Positions 41,863 to 50,521 of a stretch of 64,000 nucleotides of DNA are shown one piece after another. Location: the NCBI GenBank assembly GCA_963729995.1, contig CAVSPF010000003.1:434001-498000 (forward strand), written 5' to 3'. Position numbers and translations under genes: made by a program. How positions within the stretch are numbered: position 1 is the stretch's first letter; every line of letters starts with the position of its first letter. The notes beneath the pieces were generated by a model that had not been told where the DNA came from, made no database searches, and saw only the letters and a program-made list of their open reading frames with translations. The DNA is from VRUE01 sp963729995 (GTDB taxonomy: Bacteria; Actinomycetota; Thermoleophilia; Solirubrobacterales; 70-9).

Positions 41863-43977
41863 TCATGTCACGTCGACCACCACGCCGCTGGCGTACCAGC
41901 TCAGCCACAGCATGAGGACGGTGACGAGGGCGACGGCCAGGGGTGCGGCGGCAGCGATCGCCCGCAGGCCGCTGTGCGCGTGGTTGCGCACGATGGAGAC
42001 GCCGATCACGATGCTCCATACAAAGCCGACCGTGAGCAGAACGACCGCTGCCGGTTGGGCGATGCCGAAGAACGCAAGCGAATCGTCGCCGAAGGCGATC
42101 ACCGCGGTGGCGACCTCCAGCGGCAGGAACAGGTAGCCGAACGTCGTCAGCGCCGTGCGCAGGGGTATGCCGGCGAGCCTTCCGGCGAGTGCGCAGGCAC
42201 CCACGTAGACAAGCATCGCGACAGTGACGAAGCCGGTGAAGAGGACCGGCCAGGGAAGTTCGGCCAGCGCCGGCGAGCGGTGTCCGACCGCCATGTACAT
42301 GCCAAGCAGGCTTGCGACGAATAGCGACTCCCACAGATCGGGGGCGCGGGGCTCGAGCAGCTCGGCTCCGGGAACGCGCCAGCCGAGCCTCAGGGAAGAG
42401 CGGTCGGCGGGGCAGTTGACGACGCAGTCGGCACACCGGACGCAGGAGCGGTTGGTCTCGAGTTGGAGTGGGTTGAGGTAGGAGGGGCAGCGGCCTGCCA
42501 GCTCACTGCCCTTCAGGCACGGCTTCTCCACGCAGGTTGCGCAGAGATCCCGGTCCGCCTGGAGGGCGAGCGGGCTGAGCCGTGTCGCGCGCGCGAGCCA
42601 GCCGCCCACCGGGCAGAAGTAGCGGCACCAGGCGCCACGCCGCGAGAAGAAGCCGACCGCCGTTGCGAGGGCGAAGACAGCCAGGAACAGCAGGGCGCCG
42701 TCGCGCGCGGGGCCCTGAACGTTCAGCCACGTGACCACGAACGTGATCAGCAGGAAGCTGCTTGGGAGCAGCCACCCGAGTCGCAACGGCGCCGCCACCC
42801 GCCCACCGCCCCTGCCGAGCCTCCTCCCAAGCCGGTGCGCCCACTCTGTCGTGATCCGCAGCGGGCACAGGAAGCCGCACCAGAAGCGACCCAGGCCAAC
42901 GGTGACCAGGGTGAGCAGCGGAAGCCAGACGATCCACATCAGGAAGTTGAAGAGGTTGTTCTGTGTCTCGGCGCTGCTGAAAGACCCCAGCCGCAGCGCT
43001 CCCCGGTTGTCGAAGGGGCCGATATCCAGGGGGAGCAGGGCCACGGTGAGGATGCCCAGGAACAGGACGAGCATCGCCGCCGGGGCGATCCGCCTGACAC
43101 GGGCATTTCGCAGCACCCGGTAGAGGGGGTGACGGTAGCTCCTCCCTATGGCCCGGAAGCGGTCGGCCGCCGGGGCGGCGCGCTGTCCCGTCTCGCGGCG
43201 CAGCGCGAGGACCAGCGCCACGTAGCCGAGCACGAAGATCACCTGGAGTACCGACGGGGTCGCCGTGTAGCCGACCAGCGCCTGCAGCCCACGCCCGACG
43301 CCGTGCGTCTCCGGAAGCAGCGCGCTGGTGTCCCAGGCCCTGATCGTGCCGGGGAAGATGCCCGCGGCCTGAAAGGCAAGTGTCGCGCGCCCCACCATGC
43401 CGGCGGCGAAGATCAGCAGCATGGCGGAGGTCACCGAGAAGAAACGCTGCGCGCTCAGCAGCCGCGTTCCTCCGCGGTAGATCACGTTGGCGATCAGGAC
43501 GGCGAAGGCGAATCCCAGGGAGGCGCCCAGCGCGATCCCCTGCCAGGGAGAGTTGGAGGCTGCCGCGCCGAGATAGAGGACTGCCTCGGCGCCCTCGCGG
43601 AAGACGGCAAAGAAGGCAAGCGTCCCCAGGGCGAGGACGGACCCTCTCCCGAGCCCGGCCTGCGCCTCGGCGCGCATGGCGCCGGCCATCGTGGCGCCCT
43701 GCCGGCGCATCCACCAGAGGACGTACGTCAGCATCGCGGCGGCCACCCACATGACGACTCCCTCGAAGGCCGCCTCGGAGACGCCCGTGAGGCTGCCGAG
43801 CGTCACGAAGAGCGTTATGCCGAGCAGGATGCTCACGAATATCCCAGCGGCGACGCCGATCCAGACGCCGGCGAAATAACGACGGTGCGCTGACCGCTCG
43901 AGGGAGGCGAAGAGGATCCCGATCAGCAGGCTGGCCTCGACCGTCTCGCGCATCACCAGCAGCAACGACGCTGACAT
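41863..43977 (-). CDS. FTR1-type iron permease fused to NapH/FtrD-like polyferredoxin
   Basis: The 704-aa membrane protein combines two modules. Residues 1 to about 265 form an FTR1/EfeU iron permease with both REXXE motifs (RETVE 10-14, REGAE 127-131). Residues about 280-700 form a membrane-bound polyferredoxin with WCGFLCP (Cys367/371), WCRYFCP (Cys451/455) and two Cys clusters (Cys479, 482, 487, 497 and Cys512, 515, 518, 522) that fit two 4Fe-4S centres. In FtrABCD systems these are separate proteins, FtrC and FtrD. Here they are one chain, suggesting electron-coupled iron import. No P19/FtrA or cupredoxin gene is adjacent. Confidence 0.9.
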   Translation of the reverse strand: MSASLLLVMRETVEASLLIGILFASLERSAHRRYFAGVWIGVAAGIFVSILLGITLFVTLGSLTGVSEAAFEGVVMWVAAAMLTYVLWWMRRQGATMAGAMRAEAQAGLGRGSVLALGTLAFFAVFREGAEAVLYLGAAASNSPWQGIALGASLGFAFAVLIANVIYRGGTRLLSAQRFFSVTSAMLLIFAAGMVGRATLAFQAAGIFPGTIRAWDTSALLPETHGVGRGLQALVGYTATPSVLQVIFVLGYVALVLALRRETGQRAAPAADRFRAIGRSYRHPLYRVLRNARVRRIAPAAMLVLFLGILTVALLPLDIGPFDNRGALRLGSFSSAETQNNLFNFLMWIVWLPLLTLVTVGLGRFWCGFLCPLRITTEWAHRLGRRLGRGGGRVAAPLRLGWLLPSSFLLITFVVTWLNVQGPARDGALLFLAVFALATAVGFFSRRGAWCRYFCPVGGWLARATRLSPLALQADRDLCATCVEKPCLKGSELAGRCPSYLNPLQLETNRSCVRCADCVVNCPADRSSLRLGWRVPGAELLEPRAPDLWESLFVASLLGMYMAVGHRSPALAELPWPVLFTGFVTVAMLVYVGACALAGRLAGIPLRTALTTFGYLFLPLEVATAVIAFGDDSLAFFGIAQPAAVVLLTVGFVWSIVIGVSIVRNHAHSGLRAIAAAAPLAVALVTVLMLWLSWYASGVVVDVT

Positions 43978-44045
43978 GTGCGCTCAGTGGCCGGCCTGGC
44001 CCGGAGCGATCGTTCGCGAAACCCGACGGTGGAGGTCGGACATGG

Positions 44046-44057
44046 TAGGGCACCCTA
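44046..44057. promoter_or_regulatory. Candidate iron-box (DtxR/IdeR-like) upstream of the iron permease fusion
   Basis: TAGGGCACCCTA is an inverted repeat with 5-bp arms, extended on one side to GTTAGGG. It resembles the half-sites TTAGG and CCTAA of DtxR/IdeR operators. It lies 69 bp upstream of the permease fusion start, between that gene and divergent polA. The match is partial. Confidence 0.35.
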
Positions 44058-44122
44058 ACACGAGGCCCGCGTGAGGCAGTGTGATCTTGAGCACCGTCCG
44101 CCGCGCCTTAGAGTTGGCGCCC

Positions 44123-46771
44123 ATGGTGCAGGAGAAGCCCACCCCTCCAGACGACAATCGGCAGGAGCTCTTCCTGATCGACGGGAACTCGCTCGCCTAC
44201 CGGGCGTTCTTTGCGCTGCCGGAGTCGATCGGGACCAGCGACGGACGGCCGACGAACGCGATCTACGGGCTCGCCTCGATGTTGACGAAAATCATCGTCG
44301 AGCTCCGGCCGGCAGGGGTCGTGGTGGCCTGGGATGCGGGGATGTCGGGGCGGGAGGAGACGTATGAGCTCTACAAGGCGCAGCGACCGCCGCGGCCGGG
44401 CCTGCTCGCCGAGCAGTGGCCCAACCTGATGCCGCTGGTCGAGGCGTTCGGCTACACGAACGTCAGGGTCGAGGGCTACGAGGCTGACGACGTCATCGGC
44501 TCGCTGGCTCGCAGGGCACAGGAACAGGGCATCCCGGTGATGGTGGTCTCCGGCGACCGCGACGTCTACCAGCTGGTGGGCGACGGGGTCAAGGTGATGA
44601 GCACCTCACGCGGCGTCACCGACACCAAGGTCTACGACCGCGAGGCGGTGATCGAGCGCTACGGGGTGCCGCCTGAGCTGGTCACAGACCTGATCGGCCT
44701 CAAGGGGGACACGTCGGACAACATCCCGGGCGTCCCGGGGATCGGCGACAAGACCGCGGCACAGCTGCTGCAGGAATTCGGGTCGCTGGAGGGGGTCCTC
44801 GCAAACGTCGACAAGGTCTCCGGCCCCAAGCGCAAGCAGAATCTGCTGGAGCACGCGGAGGACGCCCGCATCTCCAAGCAGCTGGCGACCGTTCAGTGCG
44901 ACATCGAAACGGGGATCGACCTGGACGCGGTGATGGCCGCGCAGCCCGACCGTGGTGCGCTGCGGGACTTCATGCGGGAGTTCGAGCTGCGGGCGGTCCT
45001 GGAGCGGCTGGAGGAAGGCCTGCCCGACGGCGAGGCGGTACCGGGCCGCAGTGTCGAGACCAAGCTGCAGGTCGAGGCGATTGAGGGGACTCCGGCCGAC
45101 CTCGGCGATGGGCCGGTTGTGCTGGCGATCGCTGGCGAGCGCTGGGCGGCCGCCGGGCAGGGGCGCATCGTCTACGGCGTCTCGACCCTCGACGAGCTCG
45201 CCGTTGCCATCGCGGGCAGACCGCTGATCGCCCACGACGCCAAGTCGCTGGGCGGTGGTCGCCACGGGCTGCTCGCCGCCGCCGCCCGCGAGGGGGTGGA
45301 CCTGGAGCTCGCCCACGACACGATGCTGGCCGCCTACCTGCTGGAGCCGCAGCGCCGTGGCTACGAGCTGACAGAGCTCGCCGCAGACGCCGGCATCGGT
45401 CTCGCCGACTCCACAGCCGAGGTCAGCTTGGCTGACGATGGCCAGCTCTCGCTTGGGGCAGAGGCGGGGGCCGCGCTCGACCCCGCCGACGAGGTGTCCC
45501 TCGTCCTTGCCCTTGCCGACGCTCAGCGCCCGCGTCTCGAGGGGCTGGCTCTGGAGAGGCTGCTGCAGGACGTCGAGCTGCCGCTTGTCGAGGTCCTTGC
45601 CGCGATGGAGCGGGAGGGGCTGAAGCTCGACGCAAAGCGCCTCGCTGAGGTCGGTGCCGGTTTTGGCGAGCGAATCGCCAAGCTGGAGGAGGAGATCCAC
45701 GAGCTGGCCGATGAGACGTTCACGATCGGTTCGCCGCAGCAGGTTGGCCGCATCCTGTTCGAGAAGCTCGGCCTGACGCGCAAGCGCCGTGGCAAAACGG
45801 GCTTCTCGACCGACGCCCGCGTCCTCGCCCAGATCCGCGATGAGCACCCGATCGTGGAGAAGATCGAAACCTGGCGCGAGCTGACCAAGCTGAAGAGCAC
45901 CTACCTGGACTCCCTCCCTGACCTGATCGACCCCGCGACCGGTCGCGTCCACACCACCTTCAATCAGGCGGCGACGGCGACGGGCCGTCTCACCAGCACC
46001 AACCCCAACCTCCAGAACATCCCGATCCGAACGGAGATTGGCCGGCCTGTTCGCGCCTGCTTCGTGGCGGAGGAAGGTGCGCGGCTGCTCTCCGCCGACT
46101 ACAGCCAGGTTGAGCTCCGGGTCCTCGCCCATGTCGCCGAGGAGGAGGTGTTGAAGGACATCTTCCGCGCGGGCGACGACGTCCACGCCGCCACCGCGGC
46201 GGAGGTGTTCGGGATCTCGCGCGGCGAAGTCAGCCTCGACCAGCGCTCGAAGGCGAAGATGGTCAACTTCGGGATCGTCTACGGCTTGACCGGGTTTGGC
46301 CTCGCCGACCGGCTCAACATCCCCCGTGAGGAGGGCGAGGAGTTCGTCGCTCGCTATCTGGAGCGCTTCCCCGCGGTGAGCGCCTTCCGCGAAGAGGTGA
46401 TCGAGCGGGCCAAGCACGACGGCTACGTAACGACGCTGATGGGTCGCCGCCGCTCAATTCCCGAGCTGCGCTCCGGTAACCCGAACACCTGCCGGCTGGG
46501 AGAGCGACTTGCCGTCAACACCGTGATCCAGGGCACCGCCGCCGACATCATCAAGGTTGCGATGGTGCGATGTCACCGAGAGCTGGCGAGAGAGGCAATG
46601 ACGACCCGCCTGGTCCTGCAGATCCACGACGAGCTGCTGTTCGAGGGCCCACCGGGCGAGATGGACGACGCGGCCGAGCTGGTGCGGCGCGAGATGTGCG
46701 CCGCCTACCAGCTCGACCCGCCGCTCGAGGTGGACATCGGCATCGGCAGCGACTGGCTCGACGCGAAGTAG
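44123..46771 (+). CDS. polA: DNA polymerase I
   Basis: Pol I fills gaps and removes RNA primers. The 882-aa protein has a 5'-3' exonuclease domain (LIDGNSLAYRAFF, VEGYEADDVIGSLA, VVSGDRDVYQLV, GLKGDTSDNIPGVPGIG). A central region follows in which the DxE motif of the 3'-5' exonuclease is not recognisable (VVLAIAGERWAAA instead). The polymerase domain has motif A LLSADYSQVELRVLA, motif B KAKMVNFGIVYGLTG and motif C LQIHDELLFE. The frame is open upstream, but ATG 44123 gives a normal N-terminus. Confidence 0.97.
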   Translation: MVQEKPTPPDDNRQELFLIDGNSLAYRAFFALPESIGTSDGRPTNAIYGLASMLTKIIVELRPAGVVVAWDAGMSGREETYELYKAQRPPRPGLLAEQWPNLMPLVEAFGYTNVRVEGYEADDVIGSLARRAQEQGIPVMVVSGDRDVYQLVGDGVKVMSTSRGVTDTKVYDREAVIERYGVPPELVTDLIGLKGDTSDNIPGVPGIGDKTAAQLLQEFGSLEGVLANVDKVSGPKRKQNLLEHAEDARISKQLATVQCDIETGIDLDAVMAAQPDRGALRDFMREFELRAVLERLEEGLPDGEAVPGRSVETKLQVEAIEGTPADLGDGPVVLAIAGERWAAAGQGRIVYGVSTLDELAVAIAGRPLIAHDAKSLGGGRHGLLAAAAREGVDLELAHDTMLAAYLLEPQRRGYELTELAADAGIGLADSTAEVSLADDGQLSLGAEAGAALDPADEVSLVLALADAQRPRLEGLALERLLQDVELPLVEVLAAMEREGLKLDAKRLAEVGAGFGERIAKLEEEIHELADETFTIGSPQQVGRILFEKLGLTRKRRGKTGFSTDARVLAQIRDEHPIVEKIETWRELTKLKSTYLDSLPDLIDPATGRVHTTFNQAATATGRLTSTNPNLQNIPIRTEIGRPVRACFVAEEGARLLSADYSQVELRVLAHVAEEEVLKDIFRAGDDVHAATAAEVFGISRGEVSLDQRSKAKMVNFGIVYGLTGFGLADRLNIPREEGEEFVARYLERFPAVSAFREEVIERAKHDGYVTTLMGRRRSIPELRSGNPNTCRLGERLAVNTVIQGTAADIIKVAMVRCHRELAREAMTTRLVLQIHDELLFEGPPGEMDDAAELVRREMCAAYQLDPPLEVDIGIGSDWLDAK

Positions 46772-46780
46772 GAAACGAAA

Positions 46781-46806
46781 GAGGGGCGGCCGGTCGGCCG
46801 CCCCTC
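46781..46806 (+). terminator. GC-rich hairpin after polA
   Basis: GAGGGGCGGCCG and CGGCCGCCCCTC form a 12-bp perfect stem around a 2-nt gap (effectively 11 bp with a tetraloop), 9 bp after the polA stop. No T-run follows. It is probably the polA transcript end, and the IS copy 3 insertion lies just beyond it. Confidence 0.5.
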
Positions 46807-46832
46807 CCACGCATCCCACTCTCCTTGCCACG

Positions 46833-47912
46833 CTAGTGACCTGAGTCGTTGATCCGCTGGCAGTAGGAGGCGAGGCTGTCGAGGATCTCGTCTGCGCTCT
46901 TGTGCCAGACATAGGGCTTGGGTTCGTCGTTCCAGTTGGCGATCCAGGTGCGGATCGAGGCGACGAGGTCGCGGACCGAGCGATGGGAGCCGCGCTTGAT
47001 CCACTTCGTGGTCAGCTCGGCGAACCAGCGCTCGACGAGGTTCAGCCAGGAGCTGTAGGTGGGTGTGAAGTGCAAGGTGAAGCGCGGGTGGCGCTGCAGC
47101 CAGCGCTGGATCGAGGGCGTCTTATGGGTCGAGGAGTTGTCGAGCACGACATGGACGTCGAGGCCCTCTGGCACCGAGTGCTCGATCAGGTTGAGGAACC
47201 GGCGGAACTCATCGGCGCGATGCCTGGGAGTCATCTCGGCGATCACCTGACCGGAGGCGAGGTCGAGCGCGGCGTAGAGGTTCGTGGTGCCGTTGCGCAC
47301 GTAGTCGTGGGTGTGGCGCTCGGGCACGCCCGGCATCAGTGGCAGGATCGGCGAGGAGCGCTCGAGGGCCTGGATCTGGGACTTCTCATCGACGCAGAGC
47401 ACCACCGCCGCCTCGGGCGGGTTGAGGTAGAGCCCGACGATGTCTCTCACCTTGTCGACGAACTGCGGGTCGGGCGAGAGCTTGAAGTGCTCGGCGCGGT
47501 GGGGCTTCAGCCCGAAGGCGCGCCAGATCCGGCTGATCGCGGTCTGGCTCATCCCGGTGGCGGCTGCCATTTGGCGGGTCGACCAGTGGGTCGCGTTGGA
47601 GGGCTGCTCCTCCAGCGTCTTGACGATCACTCGCTCGACGTCCTCGTCGGTGATCTGCCGTGGCTTGCCCGGGCGCGGCTCGTCGTGCAGGCCGTCGAGG
47701 CCGCGCTTGGCGAAGCGTCCTCTCCAGCGCCCCACCGTCTGTGTGCTGCAGCCCAGCCGAGCCGCGATCTCCTTGCTTTGCTCGCCGTCGGCCGCCGCCA
47801 ACACGATCCGGCAGCGCAGCGCCAGAGCCTGGGCGCTCTTCGGGCGCCTGGCCCAGCGCTCGAGCACCTCTCGCTCCTCCTCGCTGAGCTCGACATCCAC
47901 ACGTCGGGGCAT
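46833..47912 (-). CDS. IS630-type DDE transposase (IS-a copy 3)
   Basis: The protein is identical to the transposases of copies 1 and 2, read on the minus strand. The stop TAG again consists of the duplicated TA (46834-46835) plus the flanking base 46833. Start ATG 47912, with the alternative ATG at 47924. Confidence 0.93.
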   Translation of the reverse strand: MPRRVDVELSEEEREVLERWARRPKSAQALALRCRIVLAAADGEQSKEIAARLGCSTQTVGRWRGRFAKRGLDGLHDEPRPGKPRQITDEDVERVIVKTLEEQPSNATHWSTRQMAAATGMSQTAISRIWRAFGLKPHRAEHFKLSPDPQFVDKVRDIVGLYLNPPEAAVVLCVDEKSQIQALERSSPILPLMPGVPERHTHDYVRNGTTNLYAALDLASGQVIAEMTPRHRADEFRRFLNLIEHSVPEGLDVHVVLDNSSTHKTPSIQRWLQRHPRFTLHFTPTYSSWLNLVERWFAELTTKWIKRGSHRSVRDLVASIRTWIANWNDEPKPYVWHKSADEILDSLASYCQRINDSGH

Positions 47913-47992
47913 GAGGCCTCCCATCGTCGCTTGCGATGGCGACGACTTCGACGGCGATGGAGATATGCCTGTGAACTAACGACTCAGGTCAC
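46836..47992 (-). mobile_element. IS630-type element, copy 3 (IS-a)
   Basis: The 1157-bp element has the same 15-bp inverted repeats as copies 1 and 2. It is flanked by TA at 46834-46835 and 47993-47994, with outer bases C and G, so the target was CTAG. On its 5' side (minus strand) the TA plus its first G forms the stop codon of the upstream secreted-protein gene, exactly as copy 1 does for prmA. Element and interrupted gene have the same orientation. Confidence 0.95.
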
Positions 47993-48591
47993 TAGCTCGC
48001 CAGGTCCACCGACTGGAAGACCGCGCCGCCGGAGGTCACGTCCAGCTCGGCCTCGTGCACGATGGCGCCCGGCACGAGGGCGGCAGTTCCGCAGCTGCTG
48101 CTGCTGCTCTGGTCCTCCGTGTCGGAGGAGTCCCCTTGATCGCCGGACTGCTGGGACTGGTCACTGGACTGCTGGGACTGATCGCCGGACTGCTGGTCCT
48201 CGCCCTGGTTGTTCTGACTTTCCTGACCGTCCTCGGAGGCCTGCGCTTCGGTGCTCTGGTGTTCGCACTCGATCTCCGTCGATTCGGTCACCTTGCCGCT
48301 GACCGTGCCCCCTGCGAACAGTTTGATCGTCAGCGTCGTGCCGTCGAAGGATTCAACTTCACCCGCGTTTTCCTGCCCTGTGCCTGCGGGGCTGCCGGGG
48401 GAGTTGCTGGCGGTGCCGTGAATCAAGACCATCCGGCCGTGTGCCCGGGTTATCAGGTGGTGCCTCGCGTGGCGATTGGCATGGTGGTGGCCCCTCGCCC
48501 TGGCGGCTGCGAAGCTTGGCAAGGCAAGCATTGCAAGGGTGGCGCCGAGAGCGGCGACAAATAGGAGCCTGGGGCTGTGGAAGCGGTGCAT
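47992..48591 (-). CDS. Secreted protein, DUF5666-like strands split by a Gln/Ser/Asp-rich insert
   Basis: A signal peptide (LLFVAALGATLAMLALPSFA) is followed by a His/Arg-rich segment. Then come beta-strand segments GEVESFDGTTLTIKLFAGG, VSGKVTESTEIECE and, after about 55 residues of Gln-Ser-Asp repeats, ALVPGAIVHEAELDVTSGG. The strands resemble DUF5666-type OB-like repeats. The stop TAG (47992-47994) is formed by the IS target TA and the IS first base. Its start is 14 bp downstream of the sigma-factor gene on the same strand, so the two are likely cotranscribed. Confidence 0.65.
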   Translation of the reverse strand: MHRFHSPRLLFVAALGATLAMLALPSFAAARARGHHHANRHARHHLITRAHGRMVLIHGTASNSPGSPAGTGQENAGEVESFDGTTLTIKLFAGGTVSGKVTESTEIECEHQSTEAQASEDGQESQNNQGEDQQSGDQSQQSSDQSQQSGDQGDSSDTEDQSSSSSCGTAALVPGAIVHEAELDVTSGGAVFQSVDLAS

Positions 48592-48605
48592 GTGTCCTCC
48601 TCGGT

Positions 48606-49964
48606 TCAGGGGGCTGTCTGCTGGATCAACCCGCTGCTGCTCGAAAGATCACTCGAATCGCCAGACCCGGACCCGCTGGTGCTTGATTCGGCGCTCCCTC
48701 CGCCGGAGCCCCCGTCGTTCGATTCGCCGCTTCCCGAGCCGGACGTGCCACTTGACCCTGAGCTGCCAGTGGATTCCGAGCTGTCACTCGACCCCGAGCC
48801 GCCACCGGACCCCGAGCCACCAGGGCTCGAGCCTTCTCCGCCGGGCCCCGAGCCGCCGCCAGAGCCCGAGCCGCTGTCGGGCCCCGAGTGAGTGCTCCCC
48901 GATCCAGAGTCGTTCCCGGGGCCCCCGTTGTGGACGGGTGCGTTTGTGGGTGTGGAAGTCGAGCTGTGGTCGCCTCCCCCTTGCCCGGTGCCCCCGCCGT
49001 TCTGGCCGGACGATCCACGCCGGGTTGTCCCGCTGCCGTTCCCCGCGCCTTTTGGTTGGCTCTCGGTGCGATGGTGGGCGCCGTCGCTCACGGCGTTGCC
49101 ACCGGGGCGATCCTGGGTGGCCGCTGCGGCCGGTCCCCCTCCTGCTGTGAGCGCGCGGGAGGCATCCAGCATCCTCTTCGAGGCCCGGGCGGTCCCCCCG
49201 GCCCTCCCCGCATGCTGGGCGTCCTGCACCGCCACTCCGGCTCCGACCGTCCCCGCGAGGAGGACCGTGGTCATCGTTGCCTTCAACGCCATGCCGGCGC
49301 CAGCCGCGCCGGCTGTCCCAGTCGCGGCCTCGGCCGGGCCCGTGACGCCCGCGGCCGCGGCCAGTGCGGTCTTCAGCAGCGGCAGGGGCACCAGCATCCC
49401 GAGCCCGTCGCGCAGCGCACATCGGGCCCGGTAAATCGCCTGGCGGGCGGCCCCGCCACTCAGCCCCAGAGCCGCGGCGATCTGCTCGTGGCTGAGGCCC
49501 TCGAGCTCGCGCATCACGATCGCCGCGCGCTGTGGCTCCGGAAGCGCCTGCAACCGCTTCATCAGCTCCGCGAGCTCTTCGCGCTGCTCAACCTCCTCCG
49601 CCGGGGTGCGTCCACCCGCAATCGCCTCGGCCAGCACCTCCGGTGTGGGTGGCCGGTCACGCAGGTGGTTGAGCGCGGTGTTGCGGACGATCCGGAAGAG
49701 CCAGGGACGCAATTCGATCTCGGCGTCGTTGCGGCGCAGCGCCAGGTGGGCCTTGGAGAAAGCGTCCTGCGTCACGTCCTCGGACCCACCTCCGACCATC
49801 GCTGCGGCGTAGCGGGACAGTGGCCTGCCGTAACGGCGAACGATCTCCTCGAAGGCGGTCTCGTAACCCGCTCGAACGAGCGCCACCAGCCGGCCGTCCG
49901 ACTGAGTCCGAAGGGTGGGGCCGACGATGAGGCGGGAGGCAAGTCCCTCTGCTGGTGGGGGCAT
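48606..49964 (-). CDS. ECF-like sigma factor with C-terminal membrane anchor and Ser/Gly-rich tail
   Basis: The first about 190 residues are an ECF sigma factor. Region 2 is ETAFEEIVRRYGRPLSRYAA and the WLFRIVRNTALNHLRD block. Region 4 is LPEPQRAAIVMRELEGLSHE and AALGLSGGAARQAIYRAR. Beyond it a hydrophobic segment (MALKATMTTVLLAGTVGAGV) leads into a tail of over 170 residues of Gly/Ser/Asn with little else. This predicts a sigma factor tethered to the membrane with an external sensor-like tail. ATG 49964 starts before region 2. No separate anti-sigma gene is adjacent; a secreted protein follows. Confidence 0.82.
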   Translation of the reverse strand: MPPPAEGLASRLIVGPTLRTQSDGRLVALVRAGYETAFEEIVRRYGRPLSRYAAAMVGGGSEDVTQDAFSKAHLALRRNDAEIELRPWLFRIVRNTALNHLRDRPPTPEVLAEAIAGGRTPAEEVEQREELAELMKRLQALPEPQRAAIVMRELEGLSHEQIAAALGLSGGAARQAIYRARCALRDGLGMLVPLPLLKTALAAAAGVTGPAEAATGTAGAAGAGMALKATMTTVLLAGTVGAGVAVQDAQHAGRAGGTARASKRMLDASRALTAGGGPAAAATQDRPGGNAVSDGAHHRTESQPKGAGNGSGTTRRGSSGQNGGGTGQGGGDHSSTSTPTNAPVHNGGPGNDSGSGSTHSGPDSGSGSGGGSGPGGEGSSPGGSGSGGGSGSSDSSESTGSSGSSGTSGSGSGESNDGGSGGGSAESSTSGSGSGDSSDLSSSSGLIQQTAP

Positions 49965-50083
49965 ATTCCGTTCGATGGTCCTTCGAGTTACTGATATGAC
50001 AGCAGGGCGGCTCACCGACCTGGACCGACATTCGATGCAACACGCGCGCGAGGCGAAGATCACGAGCTTGGCGGGCCCCCGCT

Positions 50084-50521
50084 ATGGATAGGGGCCTGGC
50101 GGTCCTGCTGACCGCCGTCGCCGGTGGGCTGATCGCTCTGCAGGCCCCGCTCAATGCGGGGCTGGGCAGGGCCACGGGCAGCCTGCCGGCCGCCCTCGTC
50201 TCGTTCCTCGTCGGCACGGTCGCCCTCGCCGCGATCGTCCTTCTCAGCGGGCAGGCGAGCGGACTGGGCTCCGCCTTCGACGTCAGCTGGTACTACCTCG
50301 TCGGTGGCCTGCTCGGCGCGATCTACGTGGCCAATGCGCTGATCGCAGTTGCCGCGATTGGGGCGGGCGGCGTGGCAGCGGCCACGATTACGGGACAGCT
50401 GGTCGCCTCGGTGGCGATCGATCGCCTAGGTTTGTTCGGCCTCGACCAGGTTCCGCTCAGCCCGGAGCGGATCATCGGCATCGTGCTGCTTCTCGCCGGG
50501 ACCCTGCTGGTGCTGCGCTGA
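50084..50521 (+). CDS. Small DMT-family transporter, YdcZ/DUF606 type
   Basis: The 145-aa protein has five hydrophobic segments and the family opening LLTAVAGGLIALQAPLNAGLGR. Later parts are VSWYYLVGGLLGAIYVANAL and AAATITGQLVASVAIDRLGLFG split by a turn. DUF606 proteins are half-size drug/metabolite transporters of unknown substrate. It is divergent from the sigma-factor gene, with a 119-bp gap that must contain both promoters. Its last 96 bp overlap, antisense, the end of the flavoprotein gene. Confidence 0.82.
   Translation: MDRGLAVLLTAVAGGLIALQAPLNAGLGRATGSLPAALVSFLVGTVALAAIVLLSGQASGLGSAFDVSWYYLVGGLLGAIYVANALIAVAAIGAGGVAAATITGQLVASVAIDRLGLFGLDQVPLSPERIIGIVLLLAGTLLVLR

Noticed and set aside
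42463..43893. 476-codon plus-strand frame opposite the iron permease fusion
   Set aside because: Glu/Arg/Gln-rich without structure; the minus-strand gene has strong motifs.
44606..46417. 603-codon minus-strand frame opposite polA
   Set aside because: It is a compositional shadow of polA; no recognisable domain.
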